Source of the DNA: Halobacteriales archaeon
Lineage (GTDB): Archaea > Halobacteriota > Halobacteria > Halobacteriales > SKSH01
DNA: 18,067 nucleotides
Assembly (NCBI GenBank): GCA_007118075.1
Contig: SKSH01000170.1
Span: 1 to 18,067, forward strand
Direction of reading: 5' to 3'
Within the stretch, counting starts at the first letter, position 1, and the number at the start of each line of letters is the position of its first letter. Of the stretch, positions 7,478-13,667 are shown piece after piece. The notes under the pieces are model-generated. The model worked only from the letters and a program-made list of their open reading frames with translations, made no database searches and had not been told where the DNA came from. A program made the position numbers and the translations under genes.

Positions 7478-8241
7478 CAGGAGTACGATGCGTTGATCCC
7501 GATGATCTTGGCCGTTTTCTTCACCAGCTCGGGGACCTCCTCTTTGAACCAGTCTCCTTGCATCCGTACTGACGGTGCAGAGACGCTGACTGCACCGAGG
7601 AGGGTCTGCTGATTGTCGAGGATTGGAGCGGCGACACAGCGGATCCCCTCTGCCCGCTCCTCTCCGTCGAAGGCAACCCCGTGGGTTCGTATCTCATTCA
7701 ACTCAGACCTGAGATGGTCCACATCGGTGACCGTGTTCTCCGTCTCGGATGGCAAGCCGTGGCGATCGATGATGGATTCGAGGTGTTCTTGGGGAAGATG
7801 TGAGAGGATAGACTTGCCTGATGCAGAGGTGTGGAGGTACTGCCGTGTGCCGATATGGGTGTCGAGATGGACCGCTTGTTCCCCCCGTGCGATATACAGA
7901 TAGATGCCACGACCGTGTTCTTCGAACATCAGGTTCGCGATCTCCCCCGTCCGCTCGGCGAGGGAATCAACTTCGGGTTTCGCGATCTCAAACAGGTCGA
8001 TCTCCCGCCGGGTGAACTGGCCGAGCTCGAAGAGGCGGATGCCGAGTTGGTACCGGTCGTCTCTGTTCACCACATACTCGTTCGCTTCGAGGGTGCTCAG
8101 ATGGTGATGGACGGTGGCCTTTGAGTATCCAAGGTGTCGAGACAATTCGGTGATCCCTGCACCCTCTAGCTCATGGAGAGCATCGATGATGGACAAAGTC
8201 TTCTCAGCAGACTTCACCGGGTGCTTCGGTTCGATATTCAT
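7477..8241 (-). CDS. IclR-family transcriptional regulator
   Basis: DNA-binding regulator of 254 residues with the two-domain IclR layout. A winged HTH covers about 7-60 (HPVKSAEKTLSIIDALHELE, recognition helix SKATVHHHLSTLEANEYV). The effector-binding domain covers about 80-250, with RQYLHTSASGKSILSHLP and an EGIRCVAAPILD...LGAVSVSAP core. Family members sense small metabolites and control adjacent catabolic genes. The open frame runs on to 8313, but the ATG at 8241 gives the usual N-terminus and has a TATA-like TTATTA centred about 27 nt upstream, so I take 8241. It is divergent from the hydroxyacid dehydrogenase cluster and probably controls it and itself. The effector is unknown. CCAAA/TTTGG sites on both sides of the gene are candidate operators. 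Confidence 0.9.
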   Translation of the reverse strand: MNIEPKHPVKSAEKTLSIIDALHELEGAGITELSRHLGYSKATVHHHLSTLEANEYVVNRDDRYQLGIRLFELGQFTRREIDLFEIAKPEVDSLAERTGEIANLMFEEHGRGIYLYIARGEQAVHLDTHIGTRQYLHTSASGKSILSHLPQEHLESIIDRHGLPSETENTVTDVDHLRSELNEIRTHGVAFDGEERAEGIRCVAAPILDNQQTLLGAVSVSAPSVRMQGDWFKEEVPELVKKTAKIIGINASYS

Positions 8242-8263
8242 TGACCGTACTAATGCTATTCGC

Positions 8264-8287
8264 AGTAATAACGTTTGGGCCACAAAC
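8264..8287 (-). promoter_or_regulatory. IclR gene core promoter with overlapping inverted repeat
   Basis: On the minus strand a TTATTA TATA-like box (8264-8271 region) lies 26-27 nt before the ATG at 8241, fitting a leaderless transcript. Immediately upstream, where TFB contacts DNA, is GTTTG-GGCCA-CAAAC (8273-8287), a perfect 5-bp inverted repeat. An operator here would allow autorepression. Confidence 0.45.
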
Positions 8288-8344
8288 CGTGTTGGCACGC
8301 CTCGTTGACGCATGAAACGGGCGAATGATGTGGGCTACCTCGCT

Positions 8345-8359
8345 TTTGGAGTGGCCAAA
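8345..8359. promoter_or_regulatory. Candidate operator TTTGG-N5-CCAAA in the divergent regulator/dehydrogenase gap
   Basis: Perfect 5-bp arms TTTGG (8345-8349) and CCAAA (8355-8359) with a 5-bp spacer, about 65 bp upstream of the dehydrogenase TATA element. The geometry is the same as TTTGG-CATCA-CCAAA at 7462-7476. The 274-bp gap 8242-8515 holds no gene apart from these control elements. Confidence 0.4.
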
Positions 8360-8420
8360 CGGATGTCATTCAGGTGTCGCTGAATCGAATCGTGTCGACC
8401 GCTGATGACGGAGAAGCAAA

Positions 8421-8427
8421 GTTATAT
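8421..8427 (+). promoter_or_regulatory. TATA element of the hydroxyacid dehydrogenase gene
   Basis: GTTATAT preceded by an A/G-rich BRE-like AAGCAAA. Transcription would begin near 8450, leaving a leader of about 65 nt before the ATG at 8516. It lies downstream of the ATG at 8405, which rules that codon out as the start. Confidence 0.5.
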
Positions 8428-8505
8428 CTCCACAAGAGCAGTTATCTTCGTCAAATGCCGAGGTTCCAAACTACTCGAGAACCCACCTTGCTGTGGTCTG
8501 CCGCC

Positions 8506-8512
8506 AGGAGGT
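8506..8512 (+). promoter_or_regulatory. Shine-Dalgarno sequence of the hydroxyacid dehydrogenase gene
   Basis: AGGAGGT three nucleotides before the ATG at 8516, complementary to the archaeal 16S rRNA 3' end. It selects 8516 over the far-upstream ATG. It is noteworthy because the other genes with clear promoters here appear leaderless. Confidence 0.6.
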
Positions 8513-8515
8513 ACG

Positions 8516-9481
8516 ATGGCTGAAGAAGACCTCACCGTGGCCGTATTTCGGAAGAATACAGAGGGTCTGAGTATCGGGGATTACGTGAACTGCCTTGAGG
8601 AACAGATACCGGATTCGACCATCCTCCATGCAGCTACCCCGCAAGAGGAGGAACGGTATCTCGAACGGGCAACGGTCGCGACTGGGGTCGAGTTCCCCGA
8701 AACACTCCTTGACCATGTCAATGGCCTTGAACTGTTTGTTGTCGCGAGCTCGGGTTTCAACCACCTACCGGTCGAGGAACTGACCAGGGAAGGGGTTGCG
8801 GTTGCGAATGCATCGGGAATCCATGCGCCGGGTATCGCCGAACAGGCGCTTGGATACTGCCTCATGTTCGCCAGACGCCTTCACTGGGGATTTGAGCGAC
8901 ACCGGCACAAGGAGTGGCGCCACTACAAGGCAGACGAACTGTACGGTAAGACCGTGACCATCGTCGGATTGGGTTCGATCGGGATGGAGTTCGCCGACCG
9001 GCTCGAGGGGATGGGGGTGCGGACCATCGGTGTGCGGTACACTCCCGAGAAAGGTGGGCCAACTGACGAGATAATCGGCTTCGACCCAGAGGCATTCCAT
9101 GATGCGCTTGCACAGACCGACTACCTCGTTCTCACCTCGCCGCTTACACCAACGACCGACCAGCTGATTGGCCAGGCAGAACTCGATACACTCCCACCGT
9201 CGGCATACGTTATCAACGTCTGTCGGGGTCGGGTCATCGACACTGATGCTCTCGTGCTGGCGTTGCAAAATGAGGACATCAGTGGTGCAGCACTCGATGT
9301 CACCGATCCAGAACCGCTCCCGTGTGACCATCCACTCTGGTCGCTTCGGAACGTTCTGATCACCCCACATATGGGTGGTCACACACCCGCACACTGGGAT
9401 CGCCTTGCGGGGATTGTCGCCGAGAATGTCGAACATCTTCGGTCGGGAGCGGATGGACCATTCCGCAACCAGATCAACTGA
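8516..9481 (+). CDS. D-2-hydroxyacid dehydrogenase, NAD(P)-dependent
   Basis: Oxidoreductase of the D-isomer-specific 2-hydroxyacid dehydrogenase family, interconverting a 2-oxo acid and a D-2-hydroxy acid. From the ATG at 8516 it has 321 residues, normal for the family. Seen: the substrate-domain VASSGFNHLPVEEL, the Rossmann motif GLGSIG (151-156), and the catalytic triad Arg in NVCRGR (R237), Glu in DPEPLP (E266) and His in TPHMGGH (H285). The frame extends upstream to an ATG at 8405, but that region carries the TATA box and leader, and the SD at 8506-8512 fixes the start. It is the first gene of the plus-strand catabolic series and is divergent from the IclR regulator. A hairpin-capable CTCAGG/CCTGAG (9488-9493, 9501-9506) follows the stop. 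Its oxo-acid substrate is unknown. Confidence 0.9.
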   Translation: MAEEDLTVAVFRKNTEGLSIGDYVNCLEEQIPDSTILHAATPQEEERYLERATVATGVEFPETLLDHVNGLELFVVASSGFNHLPVEELTREGVAVANASGIHAPGIAEQALGYCLMFARRLHWGFERHRHKEWRHYKADELYGKTVTIVGLGSIGMEFADRLEGMGVRTIGVRYTPEKGGPTDEIIGFDPEAFHDALAQTDYLVLTSPLTPTTDQLIGQAELDTLPPSAYVINVCRGRVIDTDALVLALQNEDISGAALDVTDPEPLPCDHPLWSLRNVLITPHMGGHTPAHWDRLAGIVAENVEHLRSGADGPFRNQIN

Positions 9482-9487
9482 ATCTCG

Positions 9488-9506
9488 CTCAGGCTGGTTC
9501 CCTGAG
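9488..9506 (+). terminator. Hairpin-forming inverted repeat after the dehydrogenase gene
   Basis: CTCAGG and CCTGAG are perfect 6-bp arms around a 7-nt loop, starting 7 nt after the stop codon at 9481. There is no T-run, so it may be an RNA-processing or mRNA-end hairpin, or an operator for the next gene. Confidence 0.3.
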
Positions 9507-9512
9507 ATAGTC

Positions 9513-9536
9513 GGTGTAGACACCTATTTATGGGTG
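9513..9536 (+). promoter_or_regulatory. Possible promoter/operator of the M24 creatinase-like gene
   Basis: A TATTTATG box (9525-9532) lies about 34 nt before the ATG at 9563. It is flanked by GGTGT-AG-ACACC (9513-9524, perfect arms) and by GGTG (9533-9536), which pairs with the CACC just before the box. An inverted repeat straddling a TATA box is a plausible repressor site. The box covers the ATG at 9530, which favours 9563 as the start. Confidence 0.4.
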
Positions 9537-9562
9537 CCACAGAAAGTATCAGACGCATTCGA

Positions 9563-10756
9563 ATGCCACTGATAGACGCTGATTTCGAACGACCGTTTCC
9601 CGATAGCGAATACGAGCGCCGCTTCAAGAGCGCACAGGAGTTGATGGCGAGCAACGACCTCGATGTCCTCCTTTTGACCGACCCAACCAACCAGCATTAT
9701 CTCTCCGGATACGAGAGTGAATCGTACTATACGTTCCAGATGTTGATTCTCATCGCAGGAGAGGATGAACCTCTCTTCGTGGCGAGGAACATGGAGGAAC
9801 GTGCGGCTGGGATCACCACGTGGCTCTCCGATGATCGGATTCGCTGTTACACCGATGAATATGCACCGAACTCGCTCTATCACCCGGTCGATTGGGTGCA
9901 AGATCTGCTCGGCGAATTCGAGGCGACCGATGGACGGATCGGGGTCGAAAAGAGCTCACAATACCTCTCGATCGATACCCTCGACCGGCTCCAATCGCAG
10001 CTAACGGACGCGGAGATCGTCGACGTCTCCATGCTGATCAACCGGCTGTACCTCCACAAATCGGACGCTGAACTCGAGTACATGCGAAAGGCCGCTGAGA
10101 TCACCGACCGCGGTATGGAGACCGCCGCCGAGGTCATCGCTGAAGGGGTCAGAGAGAACGATGCGGTCGCCGAGGTTCTTCGCACGCTTGTGCGAGGGAC
10201 AGATGAGTTCGGCGGGACGATGCCGTCGGTGACCCCGGCAACGGGTCCGTATCACTTCACCTTCTCTGATCGGACCTTCAAAGATGGCGACGTGTTCGGA
10301 CTCGAGTTCTCCGGCTGTGTCCGCAATTACTACAGCCCGCTGTGTCGCACCTTCTCCATCGGTGAACCGTCATCGGAGGTCCGCGAACTCTGGCAGGCAC
10401 TGGATGAGGATCTCCAGTTGATCTTGGATACCGTCGAACCGGGACGAACCTGCGAAGAGGTCGAACAGATCTACCGAGCAGAGGCGAACTACCCCAAAGC
10501 CGCCCGAAGCGGGTACGTCATCGGCCTCGGTGTCACCTCCTGGGCGGAGGGAACGACAAGCTTCACCGAAGGTGACGACACGGTTCTCAGGCCAGGGATG
10601 ACATTCCACTCGAACCCATCGATCGACACGCTGAACTATCCTGGTGGGATCGGACCGAACGGCCTCCGGATGCTCCACAGTGAGACGTACGTTGTCACCG
10701 AGGACGGGTGTGAGGTATTCGGCAGCTATCCACGCCAGCTGATCGTCATCGATTGA
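9563..10756 (+). CDS. M24-family creatinase/ectoine-hydrolase-like amidohydrolase without metal ligands
   Basis: Pita-bread fold protein of 397 residues, with an N-terminal domain (about 15-160) and an M24 catalytic-fold domain (about 165-395). In aminopeptidase P/Met-AP the metal is held by D, D, H, E, E. Aligned by motif, all five differ here: E248 in GLEFSG, P259 in YSPLCRTF, Y318 in SGYVIGLG, N351 in FHSNPS and S373 in LHSETYVVTE. The remaining pattern (LRPGMTFH, SETYVVTE, GYxIGL) is what I know from ectoine hydrolase DoeA/EutD and, more loosely, creatinase, which hydrolyse cyclic or guanidino amides without metal. So it is probably a small-molecule amidohydrolase, not a peptidase. An ATG at 9530 is also in frame but lies on the TATA-like box. 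It is followed by an ornithine-cyclodeaminase-family gene. The substrate is inferred only by analogy. Confidence 0.8.
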   Translation: MPLIDADFERPFPDSEYERRFKSAQELMASNDLDVLLLTDPTNQHYLSGYESESYYTFQMLILIAGEDEPLFVARNMEERAAGITTWLSDDRIRCYTDEYAPNSLYHPVDWVQDLLGEFEATDGRIGVEKSSQYLSIDTLDRLQSQLTDAEIVDVSMLINRLYLHKSDAELEYMRKAAEITDRGMETAAEVIAEGVRENDAVAEVLRTLVRGTDEFGGTMPSVTPATGPYHFTFSDRTFKDGDVFGLEFSGCVRNYYSPLCRTFSIGEPSSEVRELWQALDEDLQLILDTVEPGRTCEEVEQIYRAEANYPKAARSGYVIGLGVTSWAEGTTSFTEGDDTVLRPGMTFHSNPSIDTLNYPGGIGPNGLRMLHSETYVVTEDGCEVFGSYPRQLIVID

Positions 10757-10786
10757 TTAGCCACGCTAGCCCGACCTTCACTCCTC

Positions 10787-10823
10787 GAAAAGACTAAACC
10801 CTCTGTCTTCAATTCTTAGGAGG
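10787..10823 (+). promoter_or_regulatory. Likely promoter of the cyclodeaminase-family gene
   Basis: CGAAAAG (BRE-like, from about 10787) followed by ACTAAAC (about 10793-10799) centred roughly 28 nt before the ATG at 10824, fitting a leaderless mRNA. AGGAGG at 10818-10823 directly abuts the ATG with zero spacing, too close to work as a normal Shine-Dalgarno element. Confidence 0.4.
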
Positions 10824-11849
10824 ATGTCTGACGTTCGCTACCTAACGAGCCGAGACGTTGCTGAGTTGGCAACGATGGAGGAGTACATTGATGCTGTCCG
10901 TGACGGTTTCCGACAGCGCGGTGAGGGAGCAGCTGCCGACCAACCCGATCTCGCGGCAAATGCCGAGGGGACCGTCGGGCTTGTCAGCTACTGTGCGACC
11001 TTGCCGGATCAAGAGGTCTTCGGTGGATACATGTTCACGACCGGCCCTGACGCCACCGATGGCTATTACCTGATGGGGTTGTTCGATTGTACCAACGGTG
11101 AACCACTTGCGGTGATGGATGGTGCCTCGTGGAACCCGTATAAGACCGGAGCCGCGGGGGCTGTTGGTGTCGATGAGCTGGCGAGAGAGGACGCCAGTTC
11201 GATCGGGATCATCGGGAGTGGTGCCCAGGCACGAGGGCAGATCAGGGCCATCGCCGAGGTCCGTGACCTCGAGACCGGATTCGTTTTCTCACCCACTCCC
11301 GAGAATCGCGAGTCGTTTGCAACCGAGATGGGTGAGCTGCTCGACATCGACATCACGCCGACGGAGTCTGCTGAGGCATTCGTCAGCGATGTCGATATCG
11401 TCGTAACGGCGACGAAGTCGAGCACACCCGTCCTCGATGGATCGCTGCTGTCGCCGGGGACTCACGTCAACGCTGTCGGTACGGGTGGAGCGGCGAATCG
11501 CGAGGTGGATGCGACCACCGTGGCACGCTCGAAGTTCGTTCCAGATCACAAGACACGCGGCTACGAGGATTCAGGTGAGTATGTCCAGGCGATCGAGGAG
11601 GGGGCCATCGACAAGGACCATCTCCATGCGAGCCTGGCTGAGGTTGTGGCTGGGGTTGCCCCAGGTCGAGAATCTGACGACGAGATCACGCTGTTCGATA
11701 GCTCAGGAACCGGGGTCGAGACGACAGCTGCGGCGTATCTGTTGTTCGATCGAGCTGTGTCTGCTGATGTCGGAAGTGTCGTCGAAATGACCTCGGCGAC
11801 GAGTGGATTCGCGATGACGGGATTCTCGAAGGCGAAGTCCGACAAATAG
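10824..11849 (+). CDS. Ornithine cyclodeaminase / mu-crystallin family NAD(P)-binding protein
   Basis: 341-residue member of the OCD/mu-crystallin family, which includes ornithine and lysine cyclodeaminases, alanine dehydrogenase, ketimine reductases and the EutC protein of ectoine clusters. Seen: MSDVRYLTSRDVAEL at the N-terminus, MDGASWNPYKTGAAGA, the dinucleotide-binding GSGAQARGQI (131-140), VTATKSSTPVLDG and a Gly-rich VNAVGTGGA. Two active-site positions differ from ornithine cyclodeaminase. The usual RTAA arginine is Lys (K107 in YKTGAA), and the substrate Lys expected after the FGG segment is absent (FGGYMF, 67-72). The substrate is therefore probably not ornithine. It lies 67 bp after the creatinase-like gene and 82 bp before the binding protein, same strand. 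Family secure, reaction unknown. Confidence 0.87.
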   Translation: MSDVRYLTSRDVAELATMEEYIDAVRDGFRQRGEGAAADQPDLAANAEGTVGLVSYCATLPDQEVFGGYMFTTGPDATDGYYLMGLFDCTNGEPLAVMDGASWNPYKTGAAGAVGVDELAREDASSIGIIGSGAQARGQIRAIAEVRDLETGFVFSPTPENRESFATEMGELLDIDITPTESAEAFVSDVDIVVTATKSSTPVLDGSLLSPGTHVNAVGTGGAANREVDATTVARSKFVPDHKTRGYEDSGEYVQAIEEGAIDKDHLHASLAEVVAGVAPGRESDDEITLFDSSGTGVETTAAAYLLFDRAVSADVGSVVEMTSATSGFAMTGFSKAKSDK

Positions 11850-11893
11850 GACGAGACTGCCTCATTTTACGCGCCGATTTTGCCAATTTTGAT

Positions 11894-11910
11894 ACCAAAA
11901 CGATTTTGGT
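11894..11910. promoter_or_regulatory. Inverted repeat over the core promoter of the binding-protein gene
   Basis: ACCAAAA-CGA-TTTTGGT, perfect 7-bp arms, spans -38 to -22 relative to the ATG at 11932, where the BRE/TATA of a leaderless gene should lie. A further half-site GCCAATTTTG (from 11882) is just upstream. The half-sites match the CCAAA/TTTGG elements around the IclR gene, so repression by that regulator is a natural hypothesis. Confidence 0.5.
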
Positions 11911-11931
11911 AGGGAATGCCATAGTAAGTTC

Positions 11932-13590
11932 ATGCCTCATTCGAGGAGAGCGCTGATTAAAGCGTCAGGTATAACCGCGGTTGGACTTGGGTTATCGGGT
12001 TGCATCGGAGATAGTGACACCGACGATGGTGATCATGGTGAACCAGTCGAGGATATCGAACTGTCGGTGACGACTGCCGATTTCGATCCACTGCGCCACG
12101 AGATGGCACTGCTCACCTCAGCGCAATGGGAGGAACTCGGATTCACCGTCGATATCGAGACCTACTCATTGGCGGCGTTCATCGACAAGATTCTCCCCCC
12201 AAGTGAGATCCACGCAGCGGTCGATCTTTGGACCGGTGGGGTCGAACGGATCGACCCACACCAGTGGTTGACCAATCTGTATCACTCAAGCCACAGCGGC
12301 GGTGGATCTGGATTCAACTACACGCAGTATGAGAATCCTGAGTACGACCAGCTTGCTGACGCCCAGCGGGCAACGCTCGATGTGGAAGCTCGACGGGAAC
12401 TCGTCTTTGAGTGTCAAGAGATCATCGCCGAGGACCAGCCAGCGACCATCATCTGCCATCCGACCATGGTGATGCCGTACAACAGCGATCGCTGGTCGAA
12501 CCCGGTCGTCTCCGTTGGTGAGGGACTCCGGAGCTTCTGGAACCTCCTCGAGATCGAGCCCGCAGCTGGTGTGACAGAGTTCCGCTACGGCTATCCAGCC
12601 GACGCCGAGCGGTTGAACCCACTCGAGCAAGGGACCGCCACCGGTCGCCGGTTGATGCGCCAGCTGTTCGACCCGCTCATGCGCCAGGACGCAGAAGGCG
12701 AACCGATCCCGTGGGCAGCCGAAGAGGTCGAGATCGTCGATGACGAGACCATCTCTGTCACCCTCCGGGACGGGATGACCTTCCACGATGGCGAACCCGT
12801 CACGATCGATGACGTCTACTTCAGCTACAACTACCACGTCGAGCACAACGCCACCTTCGCCGACCTGATCGAGGGCGTGGACAACATGTCTATCGAGGGT
12901 GAGAATGGTATCGTGTTCGAACTGGATCAGCCCGATGCGGTCTTCCTCTTTGGAGGAATGACACAGACACCGATCATCCCACAACACATCTGGGAGAATG
13001 TCCCAGACGAGGCGGATGTCGACGAGCCGATCGATTGGCGCGACGAGCAGGCCCGGATCGGGAGTGGCCCGTTCAAATTCCTCGAATGGCGGCGGGGTGA
13101 GGTCCTCCGGTTCGAGGCGTTCGAGGACCACTTCCAGCCACCGACGTATGAAGTGTTCTCGTATGTCCCTGGTTCGGACACCGGGGCGCTCAGCAGGGCA
13201 CTCGAGCAGGGCAACATCGACATGCTGGCACGGACACCATCGGTCGATGCGATCCCGCAGCTCGAAGCCCTCGATCACATCACCATGACGACGACCGAGA
13301 ATACTGGATTCTACCAGGTCGGCTACAACACGCAGGTCGCGCCCTTTGACGACCGCGCTGTCCGGCGGGCACTCGCGTATGCCGTTCCAAAGCAGGAGAT
13401 CGTCGATACGTTGCTCGATGGCCACGGCATCGTCAGCCACAGCCCCATCACGAGCGCACTCCCCTGGAACAACCCGGATGTCAAGCAGTTCAACCTTGAC
13501 CTTGACGCAGCCCGCGACGAGCTGAGCAACGCCGGGTACACCTGGGACGATGATGGCCAGATCCATTACCCAGTTGAACCGGAAGACTAA
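11932..13590 (+). CDS. Substrate-binding lipoprotein of a peptide/nickel-type ABC transporter (SBP family 5), halves in permuted order
   Basis: 552-residue extracytoplasmic binding protein. The N-terminus has twin Arg (R5, R6 in SRRALIK), a hydrophobic stretch and a lipobox LSGC (C24), followed by an acidic D/E linker: a Tat-exported haloarchaeal lipoprotein. The domain order is unusual. Residues 43-210 look like the C-terminal lobe of SBP_bac_5 proteins (AQWEELGFTVDIETYSLAAF, WTGGVERIDPHQWL, NPEYDQL, IIAEDQPATIICHP, ending SFWNLLEIEP). Residues 214-547 look like the N-terminal and middle part (ERLNPLEQGTATGRRLMRQL, VTLRDGMTFHDGEPVTIDDV, IGSGPFKFLEW, PFDDRAVRRALAYAV, ARDELSNAGYTWDDDG), stopping where the C-terminal lobe would normally begin. 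I recall similar haloarchaeal proteins, so it is probably intact rather than damaged. Permease genes follow after 77 bp. Ligand unknown. Confidence 0.88.
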   Translation: MPHSRRALIKASGITAVGLGLSGCIGDSDTDDGDHGEPVEDIELSVTTADFDPLRHEMALLTSAQWEELGFTVDIETYSLAAFIDKILPPSEIHAAVDLWTGGVERIDPHQWLTNLYHSSHSGGGSGFNYTQYENPEYDQLADAQRATLDVEARRELVFECQEIIAEDQPATIICHPTMVMPYNSDRWSNPVVSVGEGLRSFWNLLEIEPAAGVTEFRYGYPADAERLNPLEQGTATGRRLMRQLFDPLMRQDAEGEPIPWAAEEVEIVDDETISVTLRDGMTFHDGEPVTIDDVYFSYNYHVEHNATFADLIEGVDNMSIEGENGIVFELDQPDAVFLFGGMTQTPIIPQHIWENVPDEADVDEPIDWRDEQARIGSGPFKFLEWRRGEVLRFEAFEDHFQPPTYEVFSYVPGSDTGALSRALEQGNIDMLARTPSVDAIPQLEALDHITMTTTENTGFYQVGYNTQVAPFDDRAVRRALAYAVPKQEIVDTLLDGHGIVSHSPITSALPWNNPDVKQFNLDLDAARDELSNAGYTWDDDGQIHYPVEPED

Positions 13591-13667
13591 CTCTCCCGGT
13601 ACGCCTTAGCCAAGGTACGGATGATTGAGGACCGTGTACAACCAACGATTCCACGCCACGTGAGATC

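Noticed and set aside
8242..8313. N-terminal extension of the IclR regulator to 8313
   Set aside because: It would cover the regulator's own TATA box and adds residues absent from typical IclR proteins. The ATG at 8241 has leaderless spacing.
8405..8515. N-terminal extension of the hydroxyacid dehydrogenase to the ATG at 8405
   Set aside because: The extension contains the TATA element and leader, is not family-like (Cys/Pro-rich), and the SD at 8506-8512 points to 8516.
12286..13566. A 426-codon open frame on the minus strand opposite the binding-protein gene
   Set aside because: It lies wholly within the plus-strand SBP gene, whose product has a signal peptide and clear family motifs. The antisense translation has no recognisable domain, and long antisense frames are common in GC-rich haloarchaeal genes.
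13598..13617. Possible stem-loop (CCTT-AGCC-AAGG) between the binding-protein and permease genes
   Set aside because: Only four Watson-Crick pairs plus one G-U. An mRNA-processing hairpin here would be reasonable but is not supported.
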